The notes beneath the pieces are model-generated. The model ran no database searches. It was not told where the DNA came from and was given only the letters and a program-made list of their open reading frames with translations. DNA of 64,000 nucleotides, from NCBI GenBank assembly GCA_038277395.1, contig CM076195.1, positions 17,244,535 through 17,308,534 on the forward strand. Direction: 5' to 3'. Shown here piece after piece: positions 44,690 through 56,419 of this stretch. A program made the translations under genes and the position numbers. Position 1 is the stretch's first letter. Every line of letters begins with the position of its first letter. Source of the stretch: Dryocosmus kuriphilus (taxonomy: Eukaryota; Arthropoda; Insecta; Hymenoptera; Cynipidae).

Positions 44690-46680
44690 GAACAATTCTG
44701 CTTGTTAATATTTTCTCATATCTTGCAGTTTTGCTGAAAAGTGGTTTTCTTTATATTTCATAACATATTTCACGAATAACTCAAAAACTACGCGTCTGCT
44801 CAAAAAAATGATAGAAAGTAAATTTGTAGATCTTTTTGAGGCGAACAACTTTGTTTATTATTATTTTTCCTTATCTTCCATAGTTTGGCGGGAATTTGAA
44901 ATTGTTGATTTTTAATAACATTTTATCGATTAAAGCAAAAACCGTGCATTTTATCGAAAAATGGTTAAAACAAAATTTGTAGATCTTTTTAAATTGAACA
45001 ACTTTGTTCCTTGCCATTTTTTTGTATCTTGAATATTTTGGCGGAAAACCAGAGTTTTTTTATTTTAATAGCGTTTTCTTTATTAAAACAAAAACCATTC
45101 ATTTCATCAAAAAAACAGTTAAGATAAAATTTGTAGATCTTTTTAAGATTTTAAGATTTTTTTTGTATCTCTTATAGTTTAGCCGGAAAATGGATTTTTG
45201 ATGGATAAAACCATAACCGTTGGTCAAAAACCGCTCGTTAACGAACTGGTCCTTTCTTTTTACGCTTTAAAGAAGTGTGCCAAAGCACAATCCAATCCTA
45301 TCAGTCCTTCGAAAGTTATCGAGGGAACAGACTACAACGACAACGACAGACAGACACCAACGTAAAACCTGTTTTTTCGGATTCAGGGGGTCATGAAACG
45401 TCGAGATTTCATGAAATCCGCGGAAGTCAGTTTTCACATAAAACTAATACCTTCTCATTGAGATGAGAATGTAATAATAAAAAAATTGCATTTTTCAGCC
45501 AAACTATGTAAAAAATGAAGAAATTTACGTTTTAGATATAATTTCATTGATTGATGAGCGCGAGAAACGTGATGAGAATGCGCCTGAGTAGCGGGCAGAT
45601 TTTTCAATAACTTTTAATAACTTTTTACTGACTGTATAGTAATGTATTTTTTGTTTAAAAGGACAGTATTATACGTTTAATGAATAAAGTATGGGCTGTA
45701 GCAAAAAATGGTTTTAAGAAAATTTGTAGGTCTTTGTAAGGTGAATAATTCTGCTTGTTAATATTTTTTCATATCTTCCATAGTTTTGCTGAAAAGTGGT
45801 TTTCTTTATATTTCATAACATATTTCACGAATAACTCAAAAACTACGCGTCTGCTCAAAAAAATGATAGAGAGAATATTTGTAGATCTTTTTGAGGTGAA
45901 TAACTTTGTTTATTATCATTTTTCCGTGTCTTACGTAGTTTGGCGGGAAATTTGAAATTTTTTATTTTTAATAACGTTTTATCGATTAAAACCAAAACCG
46001 TGCATTTTATCAAAAAATGGTTAAAACAAAAAATTTGTAGATATTTTTGAACTGAACAACTTTGTTCTTTACCATTTTTTTGTATCTTGAATATTTTGGC
46101 GGGAAACCAGAGGTTTTTAATTTTAATAGCGTTTTCTTGATTAAAACAAGAATCGTTCATTTTATCAAAAAACGGTTAAGACAAAATTTTTAGATTTTTT
46201 TGAGATGAACAATTTTACTTTCTTACATTTTTTTTGTGTCTCTCATAGTTTAGCCGGAAAATGGATTTTTTTATTTTGTGAAAACCGTTTTTGATGGATA
46301 AAACCATAACTGTTGGTCAAAAACCGCTGGTTAACGAACTCGTCCTTTCTTTTTACCCCTTACAGAAGTGTACCAAAGCGCACTCCAATCCGATTAGTCC
46401 TTCGAAAGTTATCGCGAACACAGACAACGACAACGCGAAAGACAACGACGACAACAGACAGACAGACACCGTCGTAAAAACCGTTTTTTCTGACTCAGGG
46501 GGTCTCAAAACATGGAGATTTCATGAAATCCGCGAAAGTCAAATTTTACATAAATCTAATACCTTCTCTGATGAGAATGTAAAGAGGATCCTAAAATTAG
46601 AACAAAAATGCAAAAACTTACCTTACTTATTGAGGAAAAGTCCTTTAAAGAGAAAGAAGTGTTCACTACGATAAGTACGT
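44690..46680. repeat. Modular repeat: two ~1-kb copies built of ~120-bp modules
   Basis: Bases 44690-45470 and 45740-46590 are direct copies. Each is built of degenerate modules sharing TTTGTAGATCTTTTTGA and GTATCT…ATAGTTTGGCGGGAAA words and ends in a common tail: CCTTTCTTTTTAC, a (GACA)n tract, CAGGGGGTC and CTAATACCTTCTC. No protein is evident. It resembles a subterminal-repeat-rich non-autonomous element or complex satellite. Confidence 0.7.
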
Positions 46681-47180
46681 ATACATAGAAAAAAATTTCT
46701 ATCAATCAAATCATGCAAATTTTAAGTAATATCAAGACGCGTATCCTGCATAATCATATGCGACGACATTTGCCGGCTCGCTTTTGTTTTTGAACATGGC
46801 GATTCCTGTACCGCCTAGCGGAAATCGGAAGTACTGATCAGCACGTATTTAATCGTGGATAAAGTAGAAATTAGTATTATGTTATTTATATATCTAAATT
46901 ATCGATAATTAAAGCTCTATCGTAGTTTTTTCGTTATTGATAGAACTGCAAGTTATAATAACAACTGAAACAATTTTAATTTGCATTTTGGTACAATCCA
47001 GAGAAAAATCCCTGTCACTAATTAAATTCCCTGTCATTTCCCGGTGAACAAAATTCCCTGTCATTTCCCGGTTTTCCCGGGAAATGACACCTTTAAGACA
47101 ACTTTACCTTGTTGAATCCATAATTATTTTCTGAAACAAAGACAGAGGTTATTCACATACATTAATACAGTCCTAAGGTT
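46681..47180. other. Short non-coding interval
   Basis: AT-rich, with the CCCTGTCATTTCCCGG motifs at its right end. Nothing else was seen. Confidence 0.5.
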
Positions 47181-47188
47181 ACTGTCTT

Positions 47189-47935
47189 TCATTCTTTTTT
47201 TTTTTTTTTTTTTATCAATTTCTCATGCAATTCAAACAATAAAGGTTTGGTAAATATGTCTGCTAATTGGGACTTGGAGGAAATCCATTCAATATTAACT
47301 ATGTTTCTTTTTACACATTTTTTAATATAGTTTTCTTTAGTTTCAGTCATGTGTCTTAATTTATTGTCTCCGTTAATTTTAGCACAGAACTCTGCTGCTT
47401 TATTATCATGTCTTAAAGTTACCGGAAGAGAGCTTTTATTTATCATTAAACTCAAGGACTTATCAGTACTTATTATGTTCTGACAGGTGTAACTCATCGC
47501 AACGTATTCGGCTTGGCAAGTTGATAAAGAAACGTAACTTTGTCTCTGTGTTCTCCAGGCAACTGTGTCGCCGAATACATTAATTATATGTCCACACGTT
47601 GTAAAAGAGTTTTTGCAATCTGTAAAACTTGCGTCCGAAAACGCTTCCATACCTTCTTTTTCTCCTAAGTAGGTTAAACCCAGTTTTTTAGTCCCTATCA
47701 GATACCGTAACACTCTTTCAACCATTTTCGATGGTATTATTTTGGTGTCGGCTAAGGCCATTAATCGCGTAAGCAATGCCAGAGTATGAAACATCAACAG
47801 AAAGAGGTGACTCTTCTTCATGATGAATTTCTTCTCTTAATTTTCTGTCTCTGTTGTTTACTTGAACAGTAACCATTGGAGTTCTTTGGTCTTCAGACAT
47901 ACGCGCCTTTTCTGTGAACATCGTTATTTATGAGA
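47189..47935 (-). pseudogene. Copia pol, C-terminal RT/RNase H fragment
   Basis: On the minus strand, RTPMVTVQVNNR and IAYAINGLSRHQ lead by a frame change into KMVERVLRYLIGTKKLGLTY, then the RNase H: EAFSDASFTDC (Asp), SLSTCQAEYVAM (Glu), LRHDNKAAE (Asp), NIEWISSKSQLADIFTKPL (Asp). A segment that should hold an EAVGSLLYLA-like phrase is missing. It ends in a T-rich tract. It belongs with a minus-strand Copia element whose 3' LTR could be the one at 39618. Confidence 0.85.
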
Positions 47936-48176
47936 TATCTATTATGCTATGCTTCTGACCCATTTTTACCGAACACAAGGAATAATAAATCGAAACATAT
48001 TACAGTTTCAGTACTCCGAACTAGAAAATTAAAATGCAGAACACATTCAAGATAACCCTCGACAACCCAACAGAGAATCGGTGTCTTTAAGCTTAATTGT
48101 TATTAAAATAAATATTATTTGTATACATTTATATTTGTACTCATGAGTTTATTTGTGTTCATTGTAATATTACAAA
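47936..48176. other. Short non-coding interval
   Basis: AT-rich sequence between the Copia fragment and a small open frame; nothing assignable. Confidence 0.4.
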
Positions 48177-48413
48177 TTATACAAACACACCTGTCACATG
48201 CTCGTTTTTCTCCAAAATCAATGTGACTGTCTCATCTTCTATTTTAAGCTTCAATGACTCATCTTTGTGGTTCTTGAAGATATCAAAAGCTTCGGTATTG
48301 CTTTTCACAAAGGCCTTGAATATTTGGGTGTATCTCTGTGTGGCAGAATTTTGGGATTGATTCAATTTTATAATTTGTATTGGGTATTTATTGACCACTA
48401 CTGACTTAATCAT
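48177..48413 (-). CDS. Hypothetical 78-residue protein
   Basis: An ATG-to-TAA open frame with mixed composition (KYPIQIIKLNQSQNS, KIEDETVTLILEKNEHV) and no recognised domain. Its composition is less AT-biased than its flanks, which slightly favours coding. No neighbours explain it; it could be part of the surrounding Copia element or an isolated fragment. Confidence 0.25.
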   Translation of the reverse strand: MIKSVVVNKYPIQIIKLNQSQNSATQRYTQIFKAFVKSNTEAFDIFKNHKDESLKLKIEDETVTLILEKNEHVTGVFV

Positions 48414-48753
48414 TTCTTAATTTACAGCTGTTAATTTAAGATACAAATTGTTAATTTATTTCTAAATAAAATACGGTTGGACGTATTCAAGATATAGTGT
48501 ATACTACTTAGTTTTCTAAGTATGAAAACTAATATTTTGATTAGACTGTCTTATTATTTTTGCTTAATGACTTTATTTATCGTGAATGGATTATTGTTAA
48601 TGTATATGTATATATATAAAAAAAATCAACGGAGATTTCAAGAGTAAGATTTCGAGAAAAGAGACAAAAAAATGAATACTATTTTGAATATCTAGCGAAT
48701 TTATATATGTGTTTCAAGTAAGATTTTTAAATCTAAATTTACCGCTTTAATAC

Positions 48754-51700
48754 TAGGGTGTAGTGAAAAATCCCTTTTTTCGACAGCGGAATTCTTATAG
48801 TGCGGAAAAGTTACTACAATATAAAAGTAGTTCATGTGCAAAATTTCAGTCCGATCGGATAATATCTTCTGTTCGGACAGTGGCCTTGAAATTTCGCAAA
48901 TTTGGTTAAAAAAGTATAAATAACTGTATAATACCGTAAATAATAGTTGTACAACAAAAATGTGTTGCTACAAAATGTTCAAAATTCAACTATCTGTCAA
49001 AATGATCTCCGGTGTTTTGATGATAGGACTGACGGTTACCGAGATATGGGCGCAAGAGCGCTGTGCTGCGGCACTAGGTGAAAAACTGGACTTGGCCGTA
49101 GCCTCCCTCGCTTACGCTAACATCAGCCAAAGCAGCAGTTGCCGTTGCCACATCCCTCAGAGGCTTAATTTCCTTTCCTGATCGATATAAACCCCTCCCC
49201 CCACGGAACTGCTTTGCTGCCAGTGTCGTGGCAAGGTGTAGCGCGTGAAACGTCCGGACTCGCTTCCTTTAGGCCTACTCACTCAGTACACACTCGATCG
49301 GCAGAGCGGACTCGACAAGTTTTGACAAGTTCGACTCATTTTCTTGCGCAGATTGTCTTGGCGGTCGCCTCCTATCTTTTATCGTGGGCTTCACTTTACT
49401 TGAGTAGTAAATTTTACTAATTTATGTTTTATTCTTCTTCTGCATCTTATTTGATAAGGCATTTAACACGAAATGTCTCTAAGTTTAGTTTTCTACAGAA
49501 ATGTCCAGTCTTCGATGCCGATCCAGAACAGCTAAGTGAGAACAAACTCCTATTTATAAGGATGTTCTCTTAGGCTGCCTTCACGAAATACGTTGCTTAG
49601 GGCAAGAACGGGAGAAAAATATAGAACCTACATTTTCTGAAATTGTGGAAATAGTCGCAGTCCAAATTGAAAATATTTACGAGAAAGCTTCTATTCCGAC
49701 AGTTTCCCACACTAGATTTTTACCATTGTTGGAGGCATATCATGAAAAATATATTACGATGAAAAGAGAGGTTGTTCATATCCAAAATCGCCCAGGAGTA
49801 CAGAATGAAAAGAACACATTTGTGTCTAATGCACAAATGAAACTTTTTGACATAGCTTATTGTAAGTGCGCTACGTTTCCCTCCTGCACTTGTCCAAAGG
49901 AGAAAAAGGTTCCTCTGGTTGAACAACCATTTCTTTTGGATCAAAGAAATGATAGAATTGGACGCATTGGATCAGCAGACGTTTCTGTAACCTGATAACA
50001 TGGAAGATGACACTGAAGATTATTGTCCTCCAAGAATGTGCGCAAGAAAACCTGTAACAAACCAAAACAGGCTGAAATTATAAAATAGTGCCCTTGCTGC
50101 GCAGAGGTTTGGGGTGAGCAACACAGCAGTGGCACTCATTGTTTCCTCCGCTTTTGCCGATGCCAAAAAAACTGGTTTACTTGCAGGAGATAATTCCCAA
50201 CTCTTCAGCGATAGGAGTAAGATCAGGCGTGCCAAAAAGTCTTGCAAACGACCTGCAAAGAAATGAAATTAGTGAGTCTCTCTATGGTCTTTACTTTGAC
50301 GGGCGAAGCTATAAGACATTAGCACAAGCCAAGGAAGGCGCTAAATACTGTAGGAGGACCATACAGGAGGAGCACATATCCTTAGTAGCTGAGCTAGGTT
50401 CGCGTTACATAGGTCACGTTACTCCTGCTTCCAGTTCAGCTGATTCTGAATATCAGGCAATCATGGTACATCTTGAAAAATATTCTTGCAATTTATAAAA
50501 CTTTCAAGTTGTCGGTGCAGATAGCACCAGTGTTAACATAGGTTGGAAGGGTGGAGTTCTAGAAAATTTTAAATAGAACTCTTCAGTGTGTACTGTGCCT
50601 CCTTCATTTTAATGAGCTCCCATTTCGAGCTGTATTCCAACATACTGATGGAGTTTCATCCAGTCCAAACATATACACAGGTCCTATCCGGTCGCAGTTC
50701 CCTAAGTGCGAAACATTGTCAGTTATTGAGTTTGTGAGTTTACCATCTTGTGAATTACCCAGAGATGTTATAGACTCTTCAAAACTCAGCACAGATCAGA
50801 CTTACTTTTACAACATATCCGAGGCTATAATCTCAGGACACTGCCCAGATGACCTACCAAAGAGTGATCCTGGGCACCTCTACAAATCTCGATGGTTAAC
50901 CTGTGCAAAGAGAATATTAAGATTGTACATTTCAACATCTAGACCAACACAAAATTTCAAAACAGTGGTCAAATACATATTAGATGTTTACTCACCTCTG
51001 TGGTTCTCAATTAGGTTCAAAAACTTCATCAAAGATGGATCTAGGCATCTTTTTGATGCAATTCGAAGGACTAGGTACCTCCCAGCTAACCTGCGAAAAG
51101 TAGTTGATGCCTCTATTCAGCAAAATGCTTACTTTGCTTTCCCTGAAAACATTTTGCTGAGTATGATAACGGATGAAAGGTCAGAGGTAAGAACGTTGGC
51201 CCTCAGCAGCCAAGTAAGCTGAGTTTGTTTCTGTAAACAATACTGCTACGTACAATATTGAACCTAAACTCAACTTCAAAGAAGCAAATTACTTCGAAAT
51301 GATTGACTGGGAAGACTTTAGAGTAACTGTTCCTCCAGTTCTTCGTAAACTTTCAAATGAACAACTCATAGAAGGTTTATCTGCAGATGTTCATGATTTG
51401 GCGTTTTCAAGGTTTCCTTGCCATACAGTTGCGGTAAAAAGAGCCGTCCAGTTAGTGACTCAGGCCTTAGCATCAGTTTGTGGTCCTGATTCACGAGACG
51501 GCTTCATCCGGGCAACTCTAAAATTTAGGGAACAAACTCCAAACGTCAGCACAAAACAAGACTTTTAACTACTCACTATTCGATTCAGACTCAGACTAAA
51601 ACAAGCCTAACATATGGTTGGTTGCTTGAATTGGGCTTGGGTGGAACTCGTAGTGCAACCACCTCCACGTGGTGGATTCTGGGTAACCGATGCAGGTTAG

Positions 51701-52010
51701 CTAAAAGCTGCACAGACTTTTACCTAGTGCCGCAGCGCAGCGCTTTTGCGCCCATATCTCGGTAACCGTCAGTCCTACAATTTGTAGCAACAAACTTTTG
51801 TTGTCAAATTAGTATTTATGAAAGTATACAGGTATTTATACCTTTTTAACCAAATTTGCGAAATTTGCGAAATTTCGAGGCCAGTGTCCGAACAGAAGAT
51901 ATTATCCGATCGGACTAAAATTTTGCAAATGGACTATTGTTATAGTGTAGCAACTTTTCCGCACTATTAGAATTCAGCTCACGAAAAAAGAGATTTTTCG
52001 CTGCACCCTA
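48754..52010 (+). mobile_element. TIR transposon beginning TAGGGTG (superfamily unassigned)
   Basis: Inverted arms of ~330 bp (48754-49088 and 51690-52010) start TAGGGTG(T/C)AG(T/C)GAAAAATC and include TCCGATCGGATAATATCTTC and ACGGTTACCGAGATATGGGC. A decayed gene lies inside on the plus strand. Flanking bases (left TTTAATAC, right TTGAACAC) show no identical duplication. Total length is 3,257 bp. Confidence 0.85.
49541..51568 (+). pseudogene. Uncharacterised insect transposase-like protein in the TAGGGTG element
   Basis: Open segments 49541-49995, 50139-50498, 50716-51222 and 51299-51568 read as one protein after frameshifts. Landmarks are CKCATFPSCTCP, LYFDGRSYKTL, EEHISLVAELGSRYIGHVTP, VGADSTSVNIGWKGG, CLLHFNELPFR, LSTDQTYFYNISEAI, SRWLTCAKRILRLY, NAYFAFPENILLSMI and PCHTVAVKRAVQLVTQA. 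I have the impression of a family widespread in insects and cnidarians, but I cannot name it. Conserved Asp in FDG, GADS and STDQ are candidate catalytic positions. The surrounding long inverted repeats argue that it is the element's own transposase. Confidence 0.55.
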
Positions 52011-52085
52011 TTGAACACATCTTAAATTTTTGTATGATAGAAAAACTCATCTTAAATCGGAAAGTGTCATTCAGACTATAGTATA

Positions 52086-54943
52086 CAGGGTGAGTCATTT
52101 TAATATAACCAGTCAATTATTTCGTTAACCATAAGGGTAGGAGAAAAATGTTTAGGACAAAAATTGTAGGTTACAGAGGGGGTCAACTGATGGAGACCTT
52201 GCCCTTGACCTTGAGGTCAAGGATCAATGTCATTTGAAGGTCATCTTTCGTTTTTTCAATAGAAACCCCTATTTTTTACTTCAGATTCTGAAAGAGCGAG
52301 AAATTTTACGTTGAGATATGTGCCCATGTTTAGAGGTAAAATTGACGCGTATGGGTCAAAATTCCTGCTAAAAGAGTCAGCATTGAGGTGGGAGAACCTG
52401 GGCCGGGGGTCGTTTTGTGAAAATAAACCTTTACAACAGTTGTTCGATTTGTTGGAGGTTATATTGTTATGACCTTGGATTTGACCTTCACCCATACATG
52501 TATGTTTTTTAAATGATAACCCCTACTTAACGACGAGGTCGTAGTAGGCTCTACTCCCTTTGGGGTGCTTTATTAACGTGAGTCCCCTTGCCTCTCACAA
52601 TTAATGATGAGACAATGAAAAGAAATCATTTATTATCGGTTTTGCTCGAAGTTATTACTATTATCGGTTTTGCTCGAAGTTATTACCATTTACTTCAAGG
52701 CACTGCCTGAGCCTCTGTTCAAAACTTTCAACTGTACGCAGTAAGACTTCTCTAGGAATTTCTGTACACTCAACTCTAATCCTTTGTATCATATTCTCCC
52801 GTGTTGTGGGTGCTTCGGCATACACAGTATTTTTTAGGTATCCCCAAAGAAAAAAATCTGGAGAAGTTAAGTCAGGTGATCTTGGAGGCCAACTAACTGG
52901 ACCAGCTCTTCCAATCCACCTATCTCGGTAGTGAGCATTTAAAAACGCTCGCACAATTCGAGCATAATGTGCTGGTGCGCCATCAAGTTGTATCCACATT
53001 CTGCGTCTAGTTTCAAGATCCACATCTTCAAGTAGAAGTGGAAGAAGACGATTCCTTAAAAACTCTAAAAAGACATATGAATTTACATTTGCTTCGAAAA
53101 AGAATGGCCCGATGAGATAACCATTAATAATTATTCCACACCAAACATGTACACTCCATCGATATTGATTATCCACTGGTCTGTACCAGTGAGGATTCTG
53201 ATCAGACCAGTAATGGCAGTTATGACGATTGAACTCACCAGTATTATGAAATGTAGCTTCATCAGAGAAAAGGACATAATTAAAAAAATTCGGATACTGT
53301 AAGATCATTTGAAGAGCCCATTGACAGAAAATTATCCTATTCCTCATATTATTAGGAGTTAATGCTTGCGTTAAAGTAATATGATAGGCATGATATCTAT
53401 TTCTTCGCAAAATTCTGATAACTGTTCTCTGAGGTATTCCTGTTTGTCTCTCTATTTGTCGGCTACTGATATGAGGATTTAGGTGAACGAATCCTAAAAC
53501 AACTAAAACGTTAACATCCCTATCATCATCCTCATGTCTTTCTCGAGTTCTTCGTAGATGTCCATTTCGAGCTCTTTGTTCAAGTGCACGGATGGTAACG
53601 TGACTAGGATGACGTCTTTGTGGGTACCGAATTCCGTATAGTCTTGAGGCTGCACGATAATTACCATGACATTCTCCTAAAATCAACAACATATCAACTA
53701 TCTCTGTTGGCGCATAGTCAGCCATGTTTAGGAGCTATTCTTAAAACAGACGAATGCTAATCAAGAAAGATAAATATCGTAGAAAAATGTTAAAAACTGA
53801 ATAGCAGCGTATAGCGATTACCGAAAAATAAGAATATTAATACAATGTCCATGAACACAACCACTAACTAACGCTAACAATGTCTATGAACACTAACGTA
53901 ATTTAAACAAAAGTAGTTGCGACAGCGTTTTTCAAATTTTATAAATGACAGCCAACCGTGCTTTGATTACTTTCTAAACAATTTTCAAGAAGTAATACAT
54001 TTTTCATTCGACAAATGTATTTTTATGTGCTTAATTTTTTCTGTCTTATTCTTTGTATGTTTGTTCGCAGCAATTTAGATGAGTACTTAATATGTAGAAT
54101 CATTAATTTAGCAGACTTGTCATCGAATTGCAACCAATTTTGAATAGTTAAAATTTATTAATAATTATTAACAATACAAGAAATGTTGATACATTTATTA
54201 CTGTCAATGTCAATAGAACTGTATTTAAAAAATACATTGGTCTGATACACCCTTAAAGAAATAAATAAAGGTTAATTTTAAGGTCTTTACAAATTGACTA
54301 GGGAGTTTACCATTTAAAAGACATAGTTAACCCCAAGAAGATTTTCAAATTTGTCTATTATTCTCTATTTCACCATTTATTTTTAGAACCTTGGATTTGA
54401 CCTTCACCCATGCGTTCAAGGTCATTAGAAGCTTTAAAGTTCTGAAGCAGTTGATTCTTACCAGAATTACTCTTAAAAATTCTATATTCTTTTGAATTAT
54501 GAGTAAGACGTAAAATTGACCTTGAAATGACCTTGAACGTATGGGTGAAGGTCAATTCCAAGGTCATAACAATGTAACCTCCAACAAACCGAACAAATGT
54601 TGTAAAGGTTTATTTTCACAAAACGACCCCCGGCCCAGGTTCTCCCACCTCAATGCTGACTCTTTTAGCAGGAATTTTGACCCATACGCGTCAATTTTAC
54701 CTCTAAACATGGGCACATATCTCAACGTAAAATTTCTCGCTCTTTCAGAATCTGAAGTAAAAAATAGAGGTTTCTATTCAAAAAACGAAAGATGACCTTC
54801 AAATGACATTGATCCTTGACGTCAAAGTCAAGGGCACGGTCACCATCAGTTGGCCCCCTCTGTAACCTACAATTTTTGTCTTAAACATTTTTCTCCTACC
54901 CTTATGGTTAACGAAATAATTGACTGGTAAAATTAAAATGACT
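52086..54943 (-). mobile_element. mariner/Tc1-superfamily element with ~410-bp inverted arms
   Basis: The left arm 52086-52497 starts CAGGGTGAGTCATTTTAAT after a TA dinucleotide. The right arm 54539-54943 is its inverted copy through ATTAAAATGACT but lacks the final ~9 bp, being followed by unrelated GCGACGAACC. Arms are ~90% identical by eye. One intact transposase gene lies on the minus strand. Confidence 0.88.
52661..53725 (-). CDS. mariner-like transposase (DUF4817-type head, DD36D), intact frame
   Basis: The frame is open for 354 residues from ATG 53725 to TAA 52661. The first ~60 residues (IVDMLLILGECHGNYRAASRLY, YPQRRHPSH) match the DUF4817-like helix-turn-helix head found in insect mariner relatives. 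A second helix-turn-helix lies at ~85-108 (SSRQIERQTGIPQRTV). The catalytic Asp residues are D155 (LFSDEATFHN), D248 (QLDGAPAHY) and D285 (WPPRSPDLTSPDFFLWG), with 36 residues between the last two. No residue of the triad is missing. It cuts and pastes DNA at TA sites if active. This is the only uninterrupted transposase in the window. Confidence 0.9.
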   Translation of the reverse strand: MADYAPTEIVDMLLILGECHGNYRAASRLYGIRYPQRRHPSHVTIRALEQRARNGHLRRTRERHEDDDRDVNVLVVLGFVHLNPHISSRQIERQTGIPQRTVIRILRRNRYHAYHITLTQALTPNNMRNRIIFCQWALQMILQYPNFFNYVLFSDEATFHNTGEFNRHNCHYWSDQNPHWYRPVDNQYRWSVHVWCGIIINGYLIGPFFFEANVNSYVFLEFLRNRLLPLLLEDVDLETRRRMWIQLDGAPAHYARIVRAFLNAHYRDRWIGRAGPVSWPPRSPDLTSPDFFLWGYLKNTVYAEAPTTRENMIQRIRVECTEIPREVLLRTVESFEQRLRQCLEVNGNNFEQNR

Positions 54944-55767
54944 TGCGACGAACCCACACACTCAAGAGACGCGGAGAGAGAATCATCCTTGTTTTCTGTC
55001 TCTGTCTCAGTACTCCTTCTTTCCTTCTCTCTTTCAAGTGCATCAAATCGCCACTAGCATCGAGTGCGTAAGTGCGGGCGAGTTTGCTCTCTTGCACATT
55101 TTGTCGCTCTTTCTCTCTCCCTCTCCTCGGAAATGACCGTTGAATATTTTCACGATTGAAATAGTTTTTCGTTAATTTTATGAAAAATGCGCACGTCTTT
55201 AAGTAACACCAATCAGGTTTATATGAATGAAAATCTTCACACACATGCGTGGCCACTAACATTACGCAAAACTTGTGGACGTTCTTTTCTTTATTTCGCA
55301 TCCTAAATTTTCTAAATTCTTACTTTGACTTCTTAAATTCTTGATTTTATATTTTATTTCTTTGTCCACAAAAGTGAACCTAATTTTCAATTTTGCTAAT
55401 CGGGACTTTAGTTTAGTCACTTCTCAATACAAAGACTAGTTTCTAACGTGCACTTACCGGTGTTTCTATCAGTCCCGCCCGTCACTGTGTAAAAAAGAAA
55501 GCGTGGGTTTCCTCTCTACGTATTGGTTGTATGGACCCTCCTTTTTTTACTGTTTGCCCTATGCCCCTAATTTTCAGCGAGCTCGTCTCCGGAGAAAGGG
55601 GCCTCCACCCTCTGACACCACGCTGCTTTCACCAAGAGTGCACTTTCAATACACTGGCTTAATAGCATACACGCACGCGCATCGTGATTTTCTCTTCTTT
55701 ATTTTCTTTTCGAATGAACACTTCTTAATTTTTCTAATACAGCACTATTTTGGCGTAGTGGAAACTC
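54944..55767. other. Non-coding; probable Copia 5' leader in right half
   Basis: 55500-55767 should be the leader downstream of the Copia PBS (minus strand); no gag frame was recognised. 54944-55140 is CT/GA-rich with many TCTCTC words. Nothing else was supported. Confidence 0.45.
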
Positions 55768-55781
55768 TGCTGCCCATAACC
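55768..55781 (-). other. Copia primer-binding site
   Basis: The minus strand reads GGTTATGGGCAGCA directly after the LTR end (AACA). GGTTATGGGC matches the initiator-tRNA(Met) internal-fragment primer used by many insect Copia elements. Confidence 0.65.
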
Positions 55782-55930
55782 TGTTAGATGGGGTGAGCAA
55801 AAAGACGCAGCAATAAGTGAACGCTAAGCTTATTCAAGAAAGAACAAAAGGATAGCACTAGCAAGAATATGTGCACTTCAGCTTGACCAGCTTGCAACTA
55901 ACTGTAGCTAGCGTTGCCGAATATAGCGAC
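55782..55930 (-). mobile_element. Copia 5' LTR, truncated
   Basis: About 149 bp align with 39618-39767 of the LTR at 39.6 kb, with ~16 mismatches by eye (~89% identity). The first ~72 bp (U3 start) are missing: homology stops at GTCGC and unrelated AT-rich DNA follows. The adjoining PBS fixes it as the 5' LTR of a minus-strand element. Confidence 0.75.
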
Positions 55931-56204
55931 ACTTTTACACATAATGTTTGATAAATTTTAAGGATGTTTGAACTCTATGAATTACCGACACATGAAATTT
56001 TAAAAAAATAATAGAATTTGTTCATTAATTTTCAATGGAATTCAGTAAAATTTAATAAACGTTACAAACTCAAATGTTAACGAAATCTAACGTAAGTGCA
56101 CATGCGTATAGATAGAATAAAATAATAATAAAAAGTAAAATTATTTGTGAATAAACAACAATAAAAATAATAATAATATTAATAATACTAATAATATCAT
56201 AATA
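55931..56204. other. AT-rich flank ending in TAA/AAT microsatellite
   Basis: At 56135-56203 the word AATAAT/ATAATA dominates and immediately precedes the R4/Dong-type element. Confidence 0.6.
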
Positions 56205-56419
56205 TCAGTTCCGAAGAATGTATAAATAATCAATAAAAAATGGTAAGATGGTTTAAAGCTGGATAAAACATCACAAAATCATTGCGATGTTGTCTCTCAT
56301 GTCCAGATGTCCTGTGCAATAATTGTCTGAATTAAAGTAGCAATGAAATAAACTGAATTTTTAAACTATTTATAGGAAGCGTCCATTTATTATGATTAGG
56401 GCGGAGTGAACAAAAACCC

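Larger units (their letters stand above)
41137..47092. repeat. Dispersed CCCTGTCATTTCCCGG motifs
   Basis: The 16-mer lies at 41138-41153, 47029-47044 and 47057-47072, with an inverted partial copy (CCCGGGAAATGACA) ending at 47089. They bracket the hAT-like relic and modular repeats and could be the termini of one element. Confidence 0.4.
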
